Below, in pieces: positions 34,137 to 46,140 of a stretch of DNA of 64,000 nucleotides. Position numbers and translations under genes: made by a program. This DNA is from Sambucus nigra (taxonomy: Eukaryota > Streptophyta > Magnoliopsida > Dipsacales > Adoxaceae): the NCBI GenBank assembly GCA_949130495.1, contig OX422207.1, forward strand, positions 712,352,456 through 712,416,455, read 5' to 3'. The notes under the pieces were generated by a model. That model ran no database searches, was not told where the DNA came from, and saw nothing but the letters and a program-made list of their open reading frames with translations. Positions within the stretch are counted from its first letter, which is position 1. Each line of letters starts with the position of its first letter.

Positions 34137-35476
34137 ATAATCATACCCGCGCTACTTGTTATCATGGAGGTTGCTGCTCCGGGACAGTCTTATCTCGATG
34201 GGACCTTTATGGGGGATATTGACTTGTACCCTAGAACATAGGATTCCTTGGTACAGGCTATCTGAGAATGATAGTCAGACGGTCCTAACCTAAGAGACGT
34301 GAGAGGTATGTACTGACCTCATAGTGACTTGAAACTATGCTTCGCCTCCATTTTGCGTGTATTGTGTTAATACAGTTCGAGAGTGATTCCAAACTAGTAT
34401 TTCCCTTAGTACGAGTGATACGGAGACTTGATAGCAGAGTATGCCAGCACCATAGATTTTATGTGGGGTGCCGATAGTATATATATTATATAAGTGACTA
34501 ATATATATATACATATATATGGAAACTTTCTACTGTGCATATAAGTGGTAAGTAATGAATAAATGCTCCAACTTTATAATAAGTGTTCTGGAGCTTTGTA
34601 ACAGTACTGAGTTGTTTTAAGTAACGTAAGAAATCTTGAAGAGATTCATTTTTCTAAACTAAATATCATAACCTTTTTACTTCTCGGGATAAAACTTTAT
34701 GGAAAAATAAGTTAGATAGACTTATGAGTTTAGTAGTATGGTAGGCGTGCACACTAGATGAGAGATGAGAATTCTCAAGAGAGTGTCGCATACTAACATG
34801 GTTGTCACATTAGCCGGTAAGCATTTTAAATACTTGCTAACCTATTTTAAAACTGTTTTACATTCGGGCTCTGACCCGTTTCCTGTCATTTTTCTTTCTC
34901 TTATATATATATATATATATATATATTAGAGGTGCCCAGCCACAGGGGAGTCATGCATAGATTTTTTTGGACTGGACGTGCTGCAGTTTATGTGGGAGTT
35001 ACATGCCCTTGCTTTAGACGACCTCTTCATTGATTCGGTTCTTGTTTTAGTTCTTCAGAGTTAGGCATGTGTAGCCCGATTTCCTAATCCTCTTGGATTT
35101 GTCAGAGATTTATGTTTATTTATGTTTCCAGTATTTAGTACTCATTGGGAGTTAACTCTTGTCAGGATGATTTCATTTATGGTTCTTTAACTTGTTTTGG
35201 TTAATTTAGACGGATTTATTATCTTGTGTTGATTGCCATCCTTAGAAGTTATGTGATTCTTAAACTCATGATTATTGAAAAAGGTTTTCATATTGGATAT
35301 TAATAAAATGAAAATAAGACTTTAAATTGTTTTGACACTTAGCTTAATTGTTTAAGGTGTTTAAGTTGGAAATATTTATTTTACGACAGTGATGCTAAGA
35401 ATGAACCAACCATTCACCTTGATTTTGATTTAATAAAGGACTGATCACCCGGTATTTAATTAGGCGGAGTGTCACA

Positions 35477-35564
35477 GGTACACATGATACTTATATATAG
35501 TTTTATATACATATAGTACATATGTATTTATTTCGTACATGTATATCTATTGATAATATTATTT

Positions 35565-35609
<45 letters not shown>

Positions 35610-36100
35610 GCTCTGCAACATACTTCATTAAATATACATAAAAATATATGATATTAAATGTACATGTATAGAATTTATGATGTATGTATGTATCATGTAG
35701 CTTGATGGAGCGCATTGTGAAGAAAGTTAGAAGTTGGACATCGAATTACCTCTCCTATGCCGATAGACTTTAACTGGCTGGTTAAGACCATCCTTTTCTT
35801 TTCTATAGAATTGGCTTTCTCCGAAGCGGGGATCCCGTCGACACGTAAGCCGTCTCGTCATCTATTCTTCCGAGTCCAAGTCATCGTCGAGTTAGGAATT
35901 GTAAATAGTTCTGCGAGTCGATCTCTCTCCCTTCCGGGATCCTACACCATTGGTTCTACTGTCTAAACGACTACACCGGCTTTCTTGACATACATATCTT
36001 CCAAATACATCTCGTCCAACTGTGTTGTACCCCATTTGATTCAAATGTATGTATGTATGTATACATTCAGGTATCATGTGTGTATGAAGTTTTATATATG

Positions 36101-36172
<72 letters not shown>

Positions 36173-36423
36173 CATGTTTGCTAATTTTGCTAAATTTTCA
36201 AAAAATTATATTTGAAAACAAGTTTATCAAAGGCACATCAATAATTATAAATACAAAAATTTTAAATCTATATTAAAAAACATCGTTTAAAATAAACTTT
36301 TTAAATACAAAACCAAACGTTCTCTATTTTTGGACCTCCTTAATCCAAATCTGGGTTAAATTGTTCTGGTTTCTTGTTGTCGTTGGTTAAATTATAAAAT
36401 CCCTTTGGGGAAAGAAAAAGAGA
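35477..36423. other. No intact gene; (AT)n tracts and a possible LINE scrap
   Basis: (AT)n tracts lie at 35570-35606 and 36102-36167. Near 35705-35795 one can read LMERIVKKVRSWTSNYLSYADRL and VKTILF. This resembles the end of plant LINE reverse transcriptase (WTSKxLSxAGRLxLIKSVL), so it is probably a LINE scrap. The rest, including a 69-aa frame at 35757-35966, is unrecognised. Confidence 0.45.
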
Positions 36424-36545
36424 TAATTATATTTAAGTCCCATTTGTCGGGTCAACATTCATATAAGTCCTATTGACTTTTCAATAATTCCATAGGTCCT
36501 ATTCCAACTTTTTAGGGAATTTTTTCACAACTTTACCCTTTTATA
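36424..36545 (-). repeat. Outer terminal repeat of the foldback family (left end of the cluster)
   Basis: GATAATTATATTTAAGTCCC followed by GGGTCAACATTCATATAAGTCCTATTGAC is the reverse complement, with changes, of 54645-54770 at the right end of the cluster. It also matches 42735-42840. The gypsy fragment begins soon after. Confidence 0.75.
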
Positions 36546-36589
36546 ACCACTGCAGTTCTAAAATACCAAGAACATAGCCTACAACTTAA

Positions 36590-38605
36590 AGGAGGCAAAA
36601 GACCTAGAGAGGTTAACCAAATGCATGTGACTAAAGCTGACAAATGTGTGAAGACACCGAAATTTTGACAACAAACTACCCAAGACCAAGTCAGTTCTAG
36701 TCAACAACGTGGTAAAATGAAACAGTTTCGAAAGAGGAATAAAGTTCCAAGTCAGCAAGGCCGACACCGACAGCAGCAGGGTTAGAGGGGGAGAAACTTC
36801 GGAGGCCGATGTTTCATGTGTGACACACATGGCCATAAACGCCAGGATTTCCCAGAGAGTGTTAGGGCTCCACAGCAACAGGGTGCCCGTAATGATCCAC
36901 AGGGGCCACTTTTTCCAATCGCTCTCCTAGTACCAACTCAGGTACTAGGCCTGCCAACCTTTCCAGTAGCTACAGTGCAGCAGGGGCAGTTACAGTACAG
37001 ACATATCTATGATGTCCACCAGACAGCCGCCCCACAGGCACCACCCGCGATTTGGGGTATGTTTTCTATCCATGAAATTTTGGGTCAAATTTTGTTTGTT
37101 ACTGGGACAACGCATTGTTTTATAGCTACATATTATGCGAAGACCTTAGGGTTATTAACCACAGTAGAGAGCACTGTAACGTAGGTAGACTCACCACTAG
37201 GGAGTGGGTCACTTATTTTATTTATATGCCGGGGAGTGGGGGTAGAGATTGGTGGCTTGGTATTACCTGCAGACATGTTAGTCTTAGACATGCACGAGAA
37301 TGATGTGATTATTGGTATGGATTGGCTCGCAGCTTATAGAGCCATGATTGATTGCTTCGGTGGGAGCATTGTTTTTGTCATTTCGGGGCAAGAGATGTTT
37401 GTAGTGGCGATGCCTCGCCCAGAGGGAGGCTCGACCGCTCATTTGTATTACATAGAGGAGGATACTTCTAAGGAGGTTGTGATTCCCTTAGATTCGATCC
37501 CAGTTGTCAGGGAGTATTCCGATGTGTTTCAGGAGATACCAGGCCTACCCCCCAGTCGAGAGATAGACTTTATCATAGATTTATTACCAGATACGAGACC
37601 TATAGCACGCGCACCGTACCGTATGGCTCCGACAGAGATGCGAGAGCTACGAGATCAGATAGAGCAGCTGTTAGGTCAGGGCTTCATTCATAGGAGTACC
37701 TCACCTTGGGGCGCTCCAGTCTTGTTCGTGAAGAAGAGAGATGGTTCACTGAGATTGTGTGTAGACTACCGGGATCTGAACAAGGTAACGATACGGAATA
37801 AGTATCCGTTTCCTCGAATCGATGATCTGTTCGACCAGTTGAGGGGAGCAACTTTCTTTTCGAAGATAGATCTGAGGTCGGGGTACCATCAGTTACGTAT
37901 TAGAGAGCAGTGTTTCAAAGACTGCCTTCTTGTCGAGATATGGGTCCTATGAGTTCAGGGTGATGCCGTTCGGACTCACAAATGCTCCAGCCGTTTTCAT
38001 AGACTTGATGAACCGAGTCTTAAGAGATGTCTTGGATCAGTTTGTCATAGTTTTCATAGATGACATTTTGATATATTCACACTCCGAGGAGGAGCATGCC
38101 GAGCATTTGAGGCAGGTTCTTCAGACTCTACGAGAGCATCAGTTGTATGCTAAGTACGAGAAGTGTGGATTCTGGTTGCGAGAAGTACAGTTCTTGGGCC
38201 ATGTTGTTTCTGAGCAGGGGATAGCAGTTGACCCGAGTAAAGTATCAGCGGTGAGGGAGTGGGGACAGCCCACGACACCGACGGAAGTGCGTAGTTTCTT
38301 GAGGTTAGCTGGTTACTACAGGAGATTCATTCGGGGATTCTTCAAAATAGCGGGTCCATTGACCAATCTGACTTGCAAGGGAGTACCATATGTTTGGGAT
38401 GACGCTTGTCAGTTGGCTTTTGACGAGCTGAAAGAAAAGCTTACTTCAGCTCAGTCCTTGCGTTACCGAAGTCGGGTGTGGAGTACCTGGTTTACACCGA
38501 TGCCTCCTTACGGGGACTTGGGGGAGTACTTCGGCAGGAGGAGAAGGCTATAGCTTTTGCCTCCCACAAGCTTAAGCCGCATGAGAAGAATTACCCCACC
38601 CATGA
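36590..38605 (+). pseudogene. Ty3/gypsy gag-protease-reverse transcriptase fragment, frameshifted and truncated
   Basis: A zinc knuckle near 36810 reads CFMCDTHGHKRQDFP, with its last Cys changed to Phe. Protease reads ILFVTGTTHCFI, so the catalytic Asp is replaced by Val. Then come [10 protein letters not shown], a linker, and the reverse transcriptase: [42 protein letters not shown] one-base frameshift follows near 37910, and the next frame continues [15 protein letters not shown] and FIDDILIYS, whose catalytic Asp pair is kept. The first part of RNase H follows ([13 protein letters not shown] in another frame). It stops at THDES, where it joins LTR sequence directly; integrase is missing. 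It is probably the same family as the LTRs at 29412-35476. Confidence 0.88.
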
Positions 38606-40484
38606 CGAGAGTTAATAATTATGGGAAACTTGTTGAATATTACTAATGAGCAAAGTAATATATTATATTGGTTATATTGAATGTCATGAGTGAGTTAAAT
38701 GACAATTTCGGAAATTTAAGTCGGAACGTGCTCGTGTCGCGTCAGGACTAAATTTTGATAAATAAAAGTGATTATTTTATAAGTTTCCCGTATAGTCATT
38801 TTGAGTGCAACAACGCGTCCGGAAGGGTCGAGATAGTCAGAAAAGTGTACCCGGGGTGTAGTTTGGGTCTCGGGGCGTTTTTAGGCCTAATTAGTAACCC
38901 GGGAGGGCAATTTAGTCATTTCACCTTTTTGGGTAATTAAACCCACGAAATTCAGCAACCTATATCAGCCATTTAGGTTAGTCAGCTAGGGTTAGAAAAC
39001 AAAACACAAGTGACGGCCATAGGAGAGGGAAGGAGAAAGCTCCAAGGCAATCCAAGGCCCCAAAAGTCATCCGTTTGCACCACAACCACCACCACCGCGT
39101 AGATCGCGCAATGGGCTACGCAACCACACCAAAATCATCTGCGAATCAGAACGTCGAAAATGCCAGGCAAGTATTTATCTTGCGTATTTTCATTAGTGCA
39201 ATCTTCATATTAGTTTAGGAATGATTAGAGATGAATAATATGGAAGAAAACCCAATTTGTGTTAGGAAAATGCATGTAGTATTGATTTATATGAAAATTC
39301 TGGAATCCTTGCCATGTAGAGGAATATAACCCACGAAATTTTGATGTTATATTAGAAGGAAATTCTGGTAAAAATAGATTAGAACCATGATTAAGAAAAA
39401 TTCTAGGGTTCTTGATAATTAGATGTAATTTTGGGTGGAAATTCCATGTTTAAATGATGAATATGTACATTCCTTACGTTAGAAACATCTGGTATATTGT
39501 TATAATGTTAGTAGTAGAATTCTTGGACGTTTGGGGTTGGAAAACATGGATTTGGATGAAGAAAATTGGTAGAACCCGTAACTGCAATTCTGCAGAAAAT
39601 CTGAATACCTGCTTGATCGATCGATCGAGCATAGAGCTTCGATCGATCGAATGTTCGATCGATCGAGTCCCAGACCTCGATCGATCGACCCCTCCTGGCA
39701 GACTCCTATTTCCCTTATTTAATTAGTTAAACTAAATTTATCGTGAAATAATTCTTGGGTATTCTTAATAAAATGTTTTGGGAGATAGGAAAGACCAGTA
39801 TGACATATGAATAAGTGTTGGGAACTTTATTATAAGACTAGAAGTTTGCTTTTGGGATAATTATATAATGAACGATGAAACTATGTATTTCAAGCGAGAG
39901 GTTACGGCGAATAGCTACGATAGTGAATAGAGGTATACCAACTGAATTTTCTACTTGGAAGGATAGAGTCCACGTGTGTCACATAATAAGTGAGAAAACC
40001 CTTCGAGTTAAGGTTAGAGATGAAACCTTATACGTAATACTAATAATGTGAAATTAAGGATAAATGTTGTAATTATAGGTGATGAGAGGAACCTACATTA
40101 AAAATGATAAAAGTGGTATATTTATATGATTGTGTGTACATATATTATATACATGTGAAAATCATGCCCACGCTACTTGCTATCCCTGAGGTTACCGCGC
40201 TGGGACAGTCTTATCTCGATGGGACCTTTATGGGGGATATTGACTTGTACCCTAGAAGATAGATGTCCTTGGTACAGGCTATCGACGTGATAGTTCAGAC
40301 GGTCCTAAGAGACGCAGGCATGTGCCATCCTCTTAGAGACTTGGAATCTATTCTTCGCCTCAATTTTGTTTGTGTATGTGTTAATACAATTCGAGAGTGA
40401 TTCCGATTGTATTCCCCTTAATATGAGTGATATGGGGTTTTGGATAGTAGAGTATGCCCGCACCATAGTTTATTTGGGGTGCTT

Positions 40485-40547
<63 letters not shown>

Positions 40548-41562
40548 CGAGTAGTTAATATATATATGGAATTCTGAAATTTGGAACTACCTACTGTGAA
40601 TTGATATGTAGGATATGGTTGATGACTCAAATTGTAAATACTTGTTTTGAGAAAGTATAATATGACACTGGAAAACGTTATTGACTAATAAAGTCAAAAT
40701 GAGAACTTTGGTTATTAATTGAAATATTCTTTTCAAACAATTATATCGTTAAATTTTGAATCCTGCGAAATACCTAAGATAAGTTAAATCATTGGGGAAA
40801 GATAGTGTGTTATATGATGAGATAAACCATTAGGAGGGTTAGTGCGATAGGTGCACATTAGAAGAGAGGTGAGAATTTCTCAAGAGAGTGTCGCACTAAT
40901 ATGTTGTAGCATTGGCATGTATCAATTTAAATACTTGCTAAACGTATTTTAAATCAAACACACTTTCGGGCTCTGACCCGTTTTTTTTTCTCTCTCTTTA
41001 TTGTATATATATGTATGTATTACAGGTGCCCAGCCACAGGGGCGTCTTTCTTAGGATCTCTTGGAAGGAATGCGCTGCAGCTTAGGTGGGAGTTGCAGGT
41101 CTCTTGATTAGACGACTTCGTTCATTCGGATCCACTCTTAGTACTTTCATTTAGTTGAGCATGTGTAGCTCTTTCCATTATTCCGTTGTTATTGGACATT
41201 TGTATTTCAGTTATTTCCAGTATTGTTACTATGGGTTTTATTCAGTTTGATTGTGTTACTTTATATTTCGCATGTTGACATTCGATTGACGAATGTTTTA
41301 AATTAATTGGACTATGTTGCAGATATTTAATGTGGTGTGATTCTTACTTATTGATTGTTGTTAATAAAATAAATGTTTTTCTTTAAATAAAACTTGGAAA
41401 GTATGTATGAAATGGTTTTGGCACTTAGCTTAATTATTTAGGGTGTTAAATTGGAAAATTTATTTTTTATCGACAGTGATGCTGAGAATGAACCAACTGT
41501 TTACCTTGATTTAATTTAATAAAGGAGTGATCGCCCGGTATTTAATTAGGCGGGGTGTCACA
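38602..41562 (+). repeat. LTR copy c of the long-LTR gypsy family, missing its first ~110 bp
   Basis: From GACGAGAGTTAATAATTATGGG it follows copies a and b to the end GGCGGGGTGTCACA at 41562. It includes the CGATCGATCG cluster at 39614-39690 and a long (TA)n at 40488-40545. Its left end is fused to the RNase H remnant. Confidence 0.88.
39614..39690. repeat. CGATCGATCG cluster in LTR copy c
   Basis: CTTGATCGATCGATCGAGC, TTCGATCGATCGAATG, TTCGATCGATCGAGTC and CTCGATCGATCGACC within about 75 bp. Confidence 0.85.
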
Positions 41563-42244
41563 TATATGTATATATATGTTATAACACAGTAAATGTTACC
41601 GTTTGTAAAAATGTTATAGATATAAACCTAACCCAATGTCACCCATACTCACCCCAAATCGGAGCTCCGGTGGATCCAAACTCCATTTATCTAATATTCT
41701 CTTAATTTCAGAGGTCCGCGCCAGCGGCACCCTATACTACTACTACCCACCCAAATTATAGCTCTGATGAAAGTCGTTGAAGCTCCGAAAATGGGGGTGG
41801 GTAGTGGTGGGGATTGAATGTCGCTAGCGTAAACCTTTAAAAATATGCTAATTTTGAAAAAAAAATAAGATTTGGATCTACCGTGTATATATATATCCAA
41901 TATGCTCCTATTTTTAAAGTTTTGTGCCATCGGCACCTAATTCCACCCCTACTCATCCGAAATCGGCGCTCCAGAGGATCCCGATCCCATTTCTCCAATC
42001 TTATTTTCAAAGGTCCGCGCCAGCGGCACCCCATGATACTCCGGTGGATCCAAAACCCATTTATTCAAAAGTCTCTAATTTTCAAAGGTCCGCGCCAGTG
42101 GCACCTCATACCACCCTTACCCACCCCAAATTGGAGCTCTGACGAAAGTCGTTGAAGCTCCAACAATGGTGGTAAGGATTGGATATCGTTAGCGCGAACC
42201 TTTAAATATAAGGTAATTTAAAAAAAAAAAGGGTTTGGATCCAC

Positions 42245-42293
<49 letters not shown>

Positions 42294-43131
42294 TGTGTAA
42301 TATTACCACAGTTAATGTTACTGTCTGTTTGTGAAAATGTCACATATATAAAACTATTTCATATTCTAGTGCATACAGTAAAGTTTATTGTTTGTGTAAA
42401 TTTTTTCCTTTGAAATTTTATAGCCTTCATGGATCTTGTTTGATAGATCTCGTCGAGTAGATTTCAAAAATAGTAATTTTGCGAAAAACGGAATTGTGAA
42501 TCAAAAGTTATAATCATTTGAAGATTAAAAAAAAGTTCAACCACTTATGTAACTTACTCAAGGAAGTTACAGATGGTTGATTTTAAAAGGGTAAAATTGT
42601 GAAAAAAAGTTCCAAAAAATTAGGAGTAAGACTTATTATAAGAAGAAAATATGGTAGGAATAGAATGTCTACAAAAAAGTCTAATAGGATCTAATTGTAA
42701 ATGTGTTAAAGAAAAGGGGTCTTTACACATAGGTCCCCTTTATCGGGTCAACATTTTTATAAGTCCTATTAACTTTTCAATAATCCCATAGGTCCTATTC
42801 CAACTTTTTAGAGAATTTTTTCACCATTTCACCCTTTTATAACTAATCATCCGTAACTTCCTTTAGGAAGTTACATAAGTGGTTGGACTTTTTTTTTTAA
42901 TCTTTAAATGATCATAACTTTTGATTCACAAATCCGTTTTTTGCAAAATTACAATTTTTGAAATCTGCTCGACGAGATCTATCAAACAAGATCCATGAAC
43001 GCTATAAAATTTCAAAGAAAAAAATTTACACAAACAGTAAACTTTACTGTATGCACTAGAATATAAAAAAGTTTTATATATGTGTCATTTTCACAAACAG
43101 ACGGTAACATTGACTGTGGTAATACTACACA

Positions 43132-43203
<72 letters not shown>

Positions 43204-43600
43204 GGTGGATCCAAACCTTTTTTTTCAAAATTACCTTATATCAAAAGGTTCGCGCTATATATATATACGGTGGATCCAAACCCTTTTTTTTCAAAATTAC
43301 CTTATATCTAAAGGTTCGCGCTAGCAGTATCCAATCCTTACCACCATTGTTGGAGCTTCAACGACCTTCGTCAGAGCTCCGATTTGGGGTGGGTGAGGGT
43401 GGCATGTGGTGCCGCTGGCGCGGACCTTTGAAAATAAGAGACTTTTGAATAAATGGGTTTTGGATCCACCGGAGTATCATGGGGTGTCACTGGCGCGGAC
43501 CTTTGAAAATAAGATTGGATAAATGGAATCGGGATCATCTGGAGCACCGATTTGGGGTGAGTAGGGGTGGCACAAAACTTTAAAAATAGGAGCATATTGG

Positions 43601-43670
<70 letters not shown>

Positions 43671-44153
43671 TGTAAAAATGTCATAGATATTAAACTTTAT
43701 TGTATACACCAGAAAATGAAATAGTTTCTTATTTGTGACATTTTCACAAACAATAACATTTAGTGTGTTAATATATTTATGAAATAGTTTTATATATATA
43801 ACATTTTCACAAACTGTAACATTTACTGAGTTAATATTACACAATATATATAGAGTGCCGCTGGCGCAGACCTTAGGAGATAAGAGAATGTTGGATAAAT
43901 GGGGTTTGGATACACCGGAGCTCCAGTTTATGGTGGGTAGGGGTAGCATTGGATTAGGTTTATCTCTGTAATATTTTCACAAATAATAAATGTTACTATT
44001 TGTGAAAATATTATATCGGCATCCCATGCCACCTCAAATCAGAGCTCTGATGAAGGTTGTTAGAGCTCCGATAAAGGGGGTGGGTGGTGGTGGGGATTGG
44101 ATGCCGCTGGCGCGGACCGTTAAAAATAAGATAATATCAGAAAAAAGAGGTTT

Positions 44154-44200
<47 letters not shown>
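41563..44200. repeat. Foldback module cluster, left of the Mutator-like element
   Basis: Modules of 200-350 bp joined by (TA)n. The recurring text is CCCCAAATCGGAGCTCCGG, GGTCCGCGCCAGCGGCACC, AGTCGTTGAAGCTCC, GGTTTGGATCCACCGG, and an ACAGTAAATGTTACTGTTTGTGAAAATGT block. Order: 41575-41885; 41893-42240; a large palindrome at 42245-43205; the inverted partner of the second module at 43205-43590; then 43660-43850 and 43850-44160. Frames read from these modules recur in either orientation and are not genes. Confidence 0.8.
42245..43205. repeat. Near-perfect palindrome of about 960 bp with (TA)n at both ends
   Basis: The left arm (about 42290-42620) runs through CTGTCTGTTTGTGAAAATGT, GATCTCGTCGAGTAGATTTC, TTATGTAACTTACTCAAGG. 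The right arm (about 42840-43130) is its reverse complement with a few changes: CCTTTAGGAAGTTACATAAG, GAAATCTGCTCGACGAGATC, CACAAACAGACGGTAAC. The loop is about 120-200 bp. Single strands could fold into a hairpin. Confidence 0.85.
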
Positions 44201-44215
<15 letters not shown>

Positions 44216-44388
44216 GGGCTCTCACATACGGACCAAATTATATACATACTTACGCACGGACTCAAAAACCCAACAAACAACACTCAAAATTGTTTCAACA
44301 GCACTCTCTCTCCTCTCTCCTCTGTCAAACCCCAACAAACACCATTCTCTCTCCTCTGTCAAACACAAACTACACGCATATTCACCTC
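44201..44388 (+). repeat. Left terminal inverted repeat of the Mutator-like element
   Basis: About 188 bp. It matches the right TIR in CTCACATACGGACCAAATTA, CAACACTCAAAATTGTTTCA and ACACGCATATTCACCTC, with about three mismatches. A TATA-like TTATATACA near 44237 could drive the GRF gene, whose ATG is about 65 bp past the TIR. Confidence 0.9.
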
Positions 44389-44453
44389 AACCATTCTTTA
44401 CCAAAACTTTACCAAAAAACGTTTAGGGACTCAAAATTGAAGATCAACATTCA

Positions 44454-45661
44454 ATGGCTTCTTCCAGTTCAGGTAAAAATCTTCTAGTTTTTTTACCCTT
44501 TTTTGGTTGGCTTTGCTTTGATTCATGTTTTATCAAAAGGAATGGCAATAGACCTGTTAGTTCTTTTTTTTGGCTTTGATTCACGCATATTCACGTATAG
44601 GGACCTGTTAGTTCTTTCTTTTGGCTTTTACCTAATATCATCTAAAGGAATGGCAGTAGACCTTAATGCCAAAAAACCTTAATGGCTTTTACCTGTTATC
44701 ATCTAAAGGTCTTTTTTTTTGGCTTTTACCTGTTATCATCTAAAAATCTTCTTGTTGTTTTTATATGTTTAAACAAGTCCGAAAAAATTTTAGATGATAA
44801 ATTTATACATGAGGGATATTGATGTTTAAACAGGTCCGAAAAAATTGGATACCTTATGAAAAATTTATGTGAAAAAAGTATGAAAAATTTATGTGAAATT
44901 TATGTTTAAACAGTTCCGAAAAAATTTATGTTTAGTTCTATATGATAAGCAAGTCCAAAAAAATAAGTTCATTTTTTAAGCAGGTCCGAAAAATTTTAGA
45001 CTTTTTAAGCAGGTCCGAAATTAACATTAAAAGATTTAGTCGATTTAAACAGGTCCGAAAAAATTATTATTACTTGATTTCTTTAAGCAGGTCCGAAATT
45101 ATTATAGTTTTTAAGCAGGTCCGAAATTGTTATAGTTTTTAAGCAGGTCCAAAAAAATTATTATTAATTGATTAATTTTATCTTTAACTTTGTAAAATAT
45201 TTATTTGTTAATTTATTTATATATATTTTTTCATTTCATAAATTAAATCTAGCGTTGGGTCAGAGAAAACGCCATTGTCGTGCTATTGCGGGCACGAAAC
45301 ACCGATCAAGTTGAGTACCACTGCGAAAAATCCAGGAAGGCGTTTCGTTGCATGTCCAAATTACAAAGCGCGGTCATGTGGCTATTTCAAATTGATTGAC
45401 CCGGAAACAACAATTTCTAAACGATTCCTAAATCTTCAGAACCAAGTTGATATACTATCAGAACTGAATAATATCGAGAAGGAAAAAAATGAAAAATTTA
45501 AAATGTTGATTGCAATTGAAAGAGAGCGGAATGTGCATCTACTTGAATTGCTAATTGAGCAGGAGGCGAAAAATGAGAAGTTGAGAGGGATATTGAAGAA
45601 ACTATTTTATTTTATTGTCATTGTTGGTGTCGTAGGTTTCGCAACCTTTTTATTGCCGTAG
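44454..45661 (+). CDS. GRF-type zinc-finger, coiled-coil, tail-anchored protein (two exons), accessory gene of the Mutator-like element
   Basis: Model: exon 1 44454-44472 (MASSSS), intron 44473-45263 (GTAAAA...GTCAG), exon 2 45264-45661; 138 aa. The exon-2 frame has no ATG before the zinc finger, and this splice supplies one in phase, giving a start typical of plant GRF proteins. The GRF finger uses C13, C15, C37 and C45, with the signature NPGRRF before C37. Residues about 62-113 are charged coiled coil. Residues about 115-137 are a hydrophobic segment at the very C-terminus, like a tail anchor. GRF fingers bind nucleic acid in other proteins; here the role is unknown. The gene sits where mudrB lies in MuDR, convergent with the transposase. 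It could be an accessory transposition factor or a captured host gene. Confidence 0.75.
44772..45160 (+). repeat. Array of about ten CAGGTCCGAAA motifs, left side
   Basis: Copies start near 44772, 44831, 44911, 44949, 44981, 45010, 45050, 45088, 45115 and 45143, mostly as TTTAARCAGGTCCGAAA. They lie in the intron of the GRF gene, 571-959 bp from the left end. The opposite-strand partner array is at 48776-49130. Confidence 0.9.
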
Positions 45662-45819
45662 TTATCTGTACTTTTTATTATTGTATTTGTTGCTACTTTT
45701 TTATTATCGTTGAAGAATGAATTATAATGTTTTAATGGTAATGGCTATTTCTTAGTGTTCAATTATTTATTATTTGCAGGATGAATTATAACATTTATTA
45801 TCCTTGAAGAATGAATTAT

Positions 45820-46110
45820 AACATTCAAAATAATTTAAGTGGTGTTAACAGAATATTAAAGGGCAATTCATTCAAAAGGTTCAAAAGCTAATGCATTCAA
45901 AAGGTTGAAAGGCTAATGCATACAAAATGTAAACAGTTAACATTCAAAAGGTAATGCATTCAAAAGGTTCACAGGTAGCATTCAAAAGTTAATGCATTCA
46001 AAAGGTTCACAGTTACCATTCAAAAGGTAATGCATAAAAAAAACATTCGGCTTACAAAATGTTAACAGTTAATCTACAAAAGGTTCAAAAGATTACAAAA
46101 GGTTAATAAT
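45820..46110. repeat. Short-repeat array between the two convergent genes
   Basis: About a dozen loose copies of a GCATTCAAAAGGT unit alternate with TTCACAGTTAAC-type spacers. It lies in the gap between the GRF stop (45661) and the transposase stop (46141). Confidence 0.8.
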
Positions 46111-46140
46111 TAACTGCTAAACAGTTAACATTAAAATGAT

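Larger units (their letters stand above)
29412..35476 (+). mobile_element. 3' LTR (copy a) of a long-LTR gypsy element, interrupted by a solo LTR
   Basis: Starts TGTAATACCCCG at 29412, ends GGCGGAGTGTCACA at 35476. Leaving out the nested copy (31098-34136) and one 5-bp duplication, it is about 3021 bp. It carries a CGATCGATCG cluster at about 30533-30606. Confidence 0.88.

Noticed and set aside
35757..35966. Organelle-derived insertion or a real 69-aa gene
   Set aside because: Its composition is less AT-rich than its surroundings, but I could match it to no organelle gene, and its first part reads better as the end of a LINE reverse transcriptase.
28776..36330. A single MITE split by the gypsy insertion (GGGCATGTTTGGTTTGC at 28783 and CAAAACCAAACG near 36320)
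   Set aside because: The ends are only loosely inverted and no matching target duplication was found on the outer sides; the motif is common in plant MITEs.
43371..43949. 192-aa minus-strand frame and similar frames across 41700-53900
   Set aside because: They cross (TA)n tracts as YIYIYI runs and recur in inverted modules; they are foldback DNA, not proteins.
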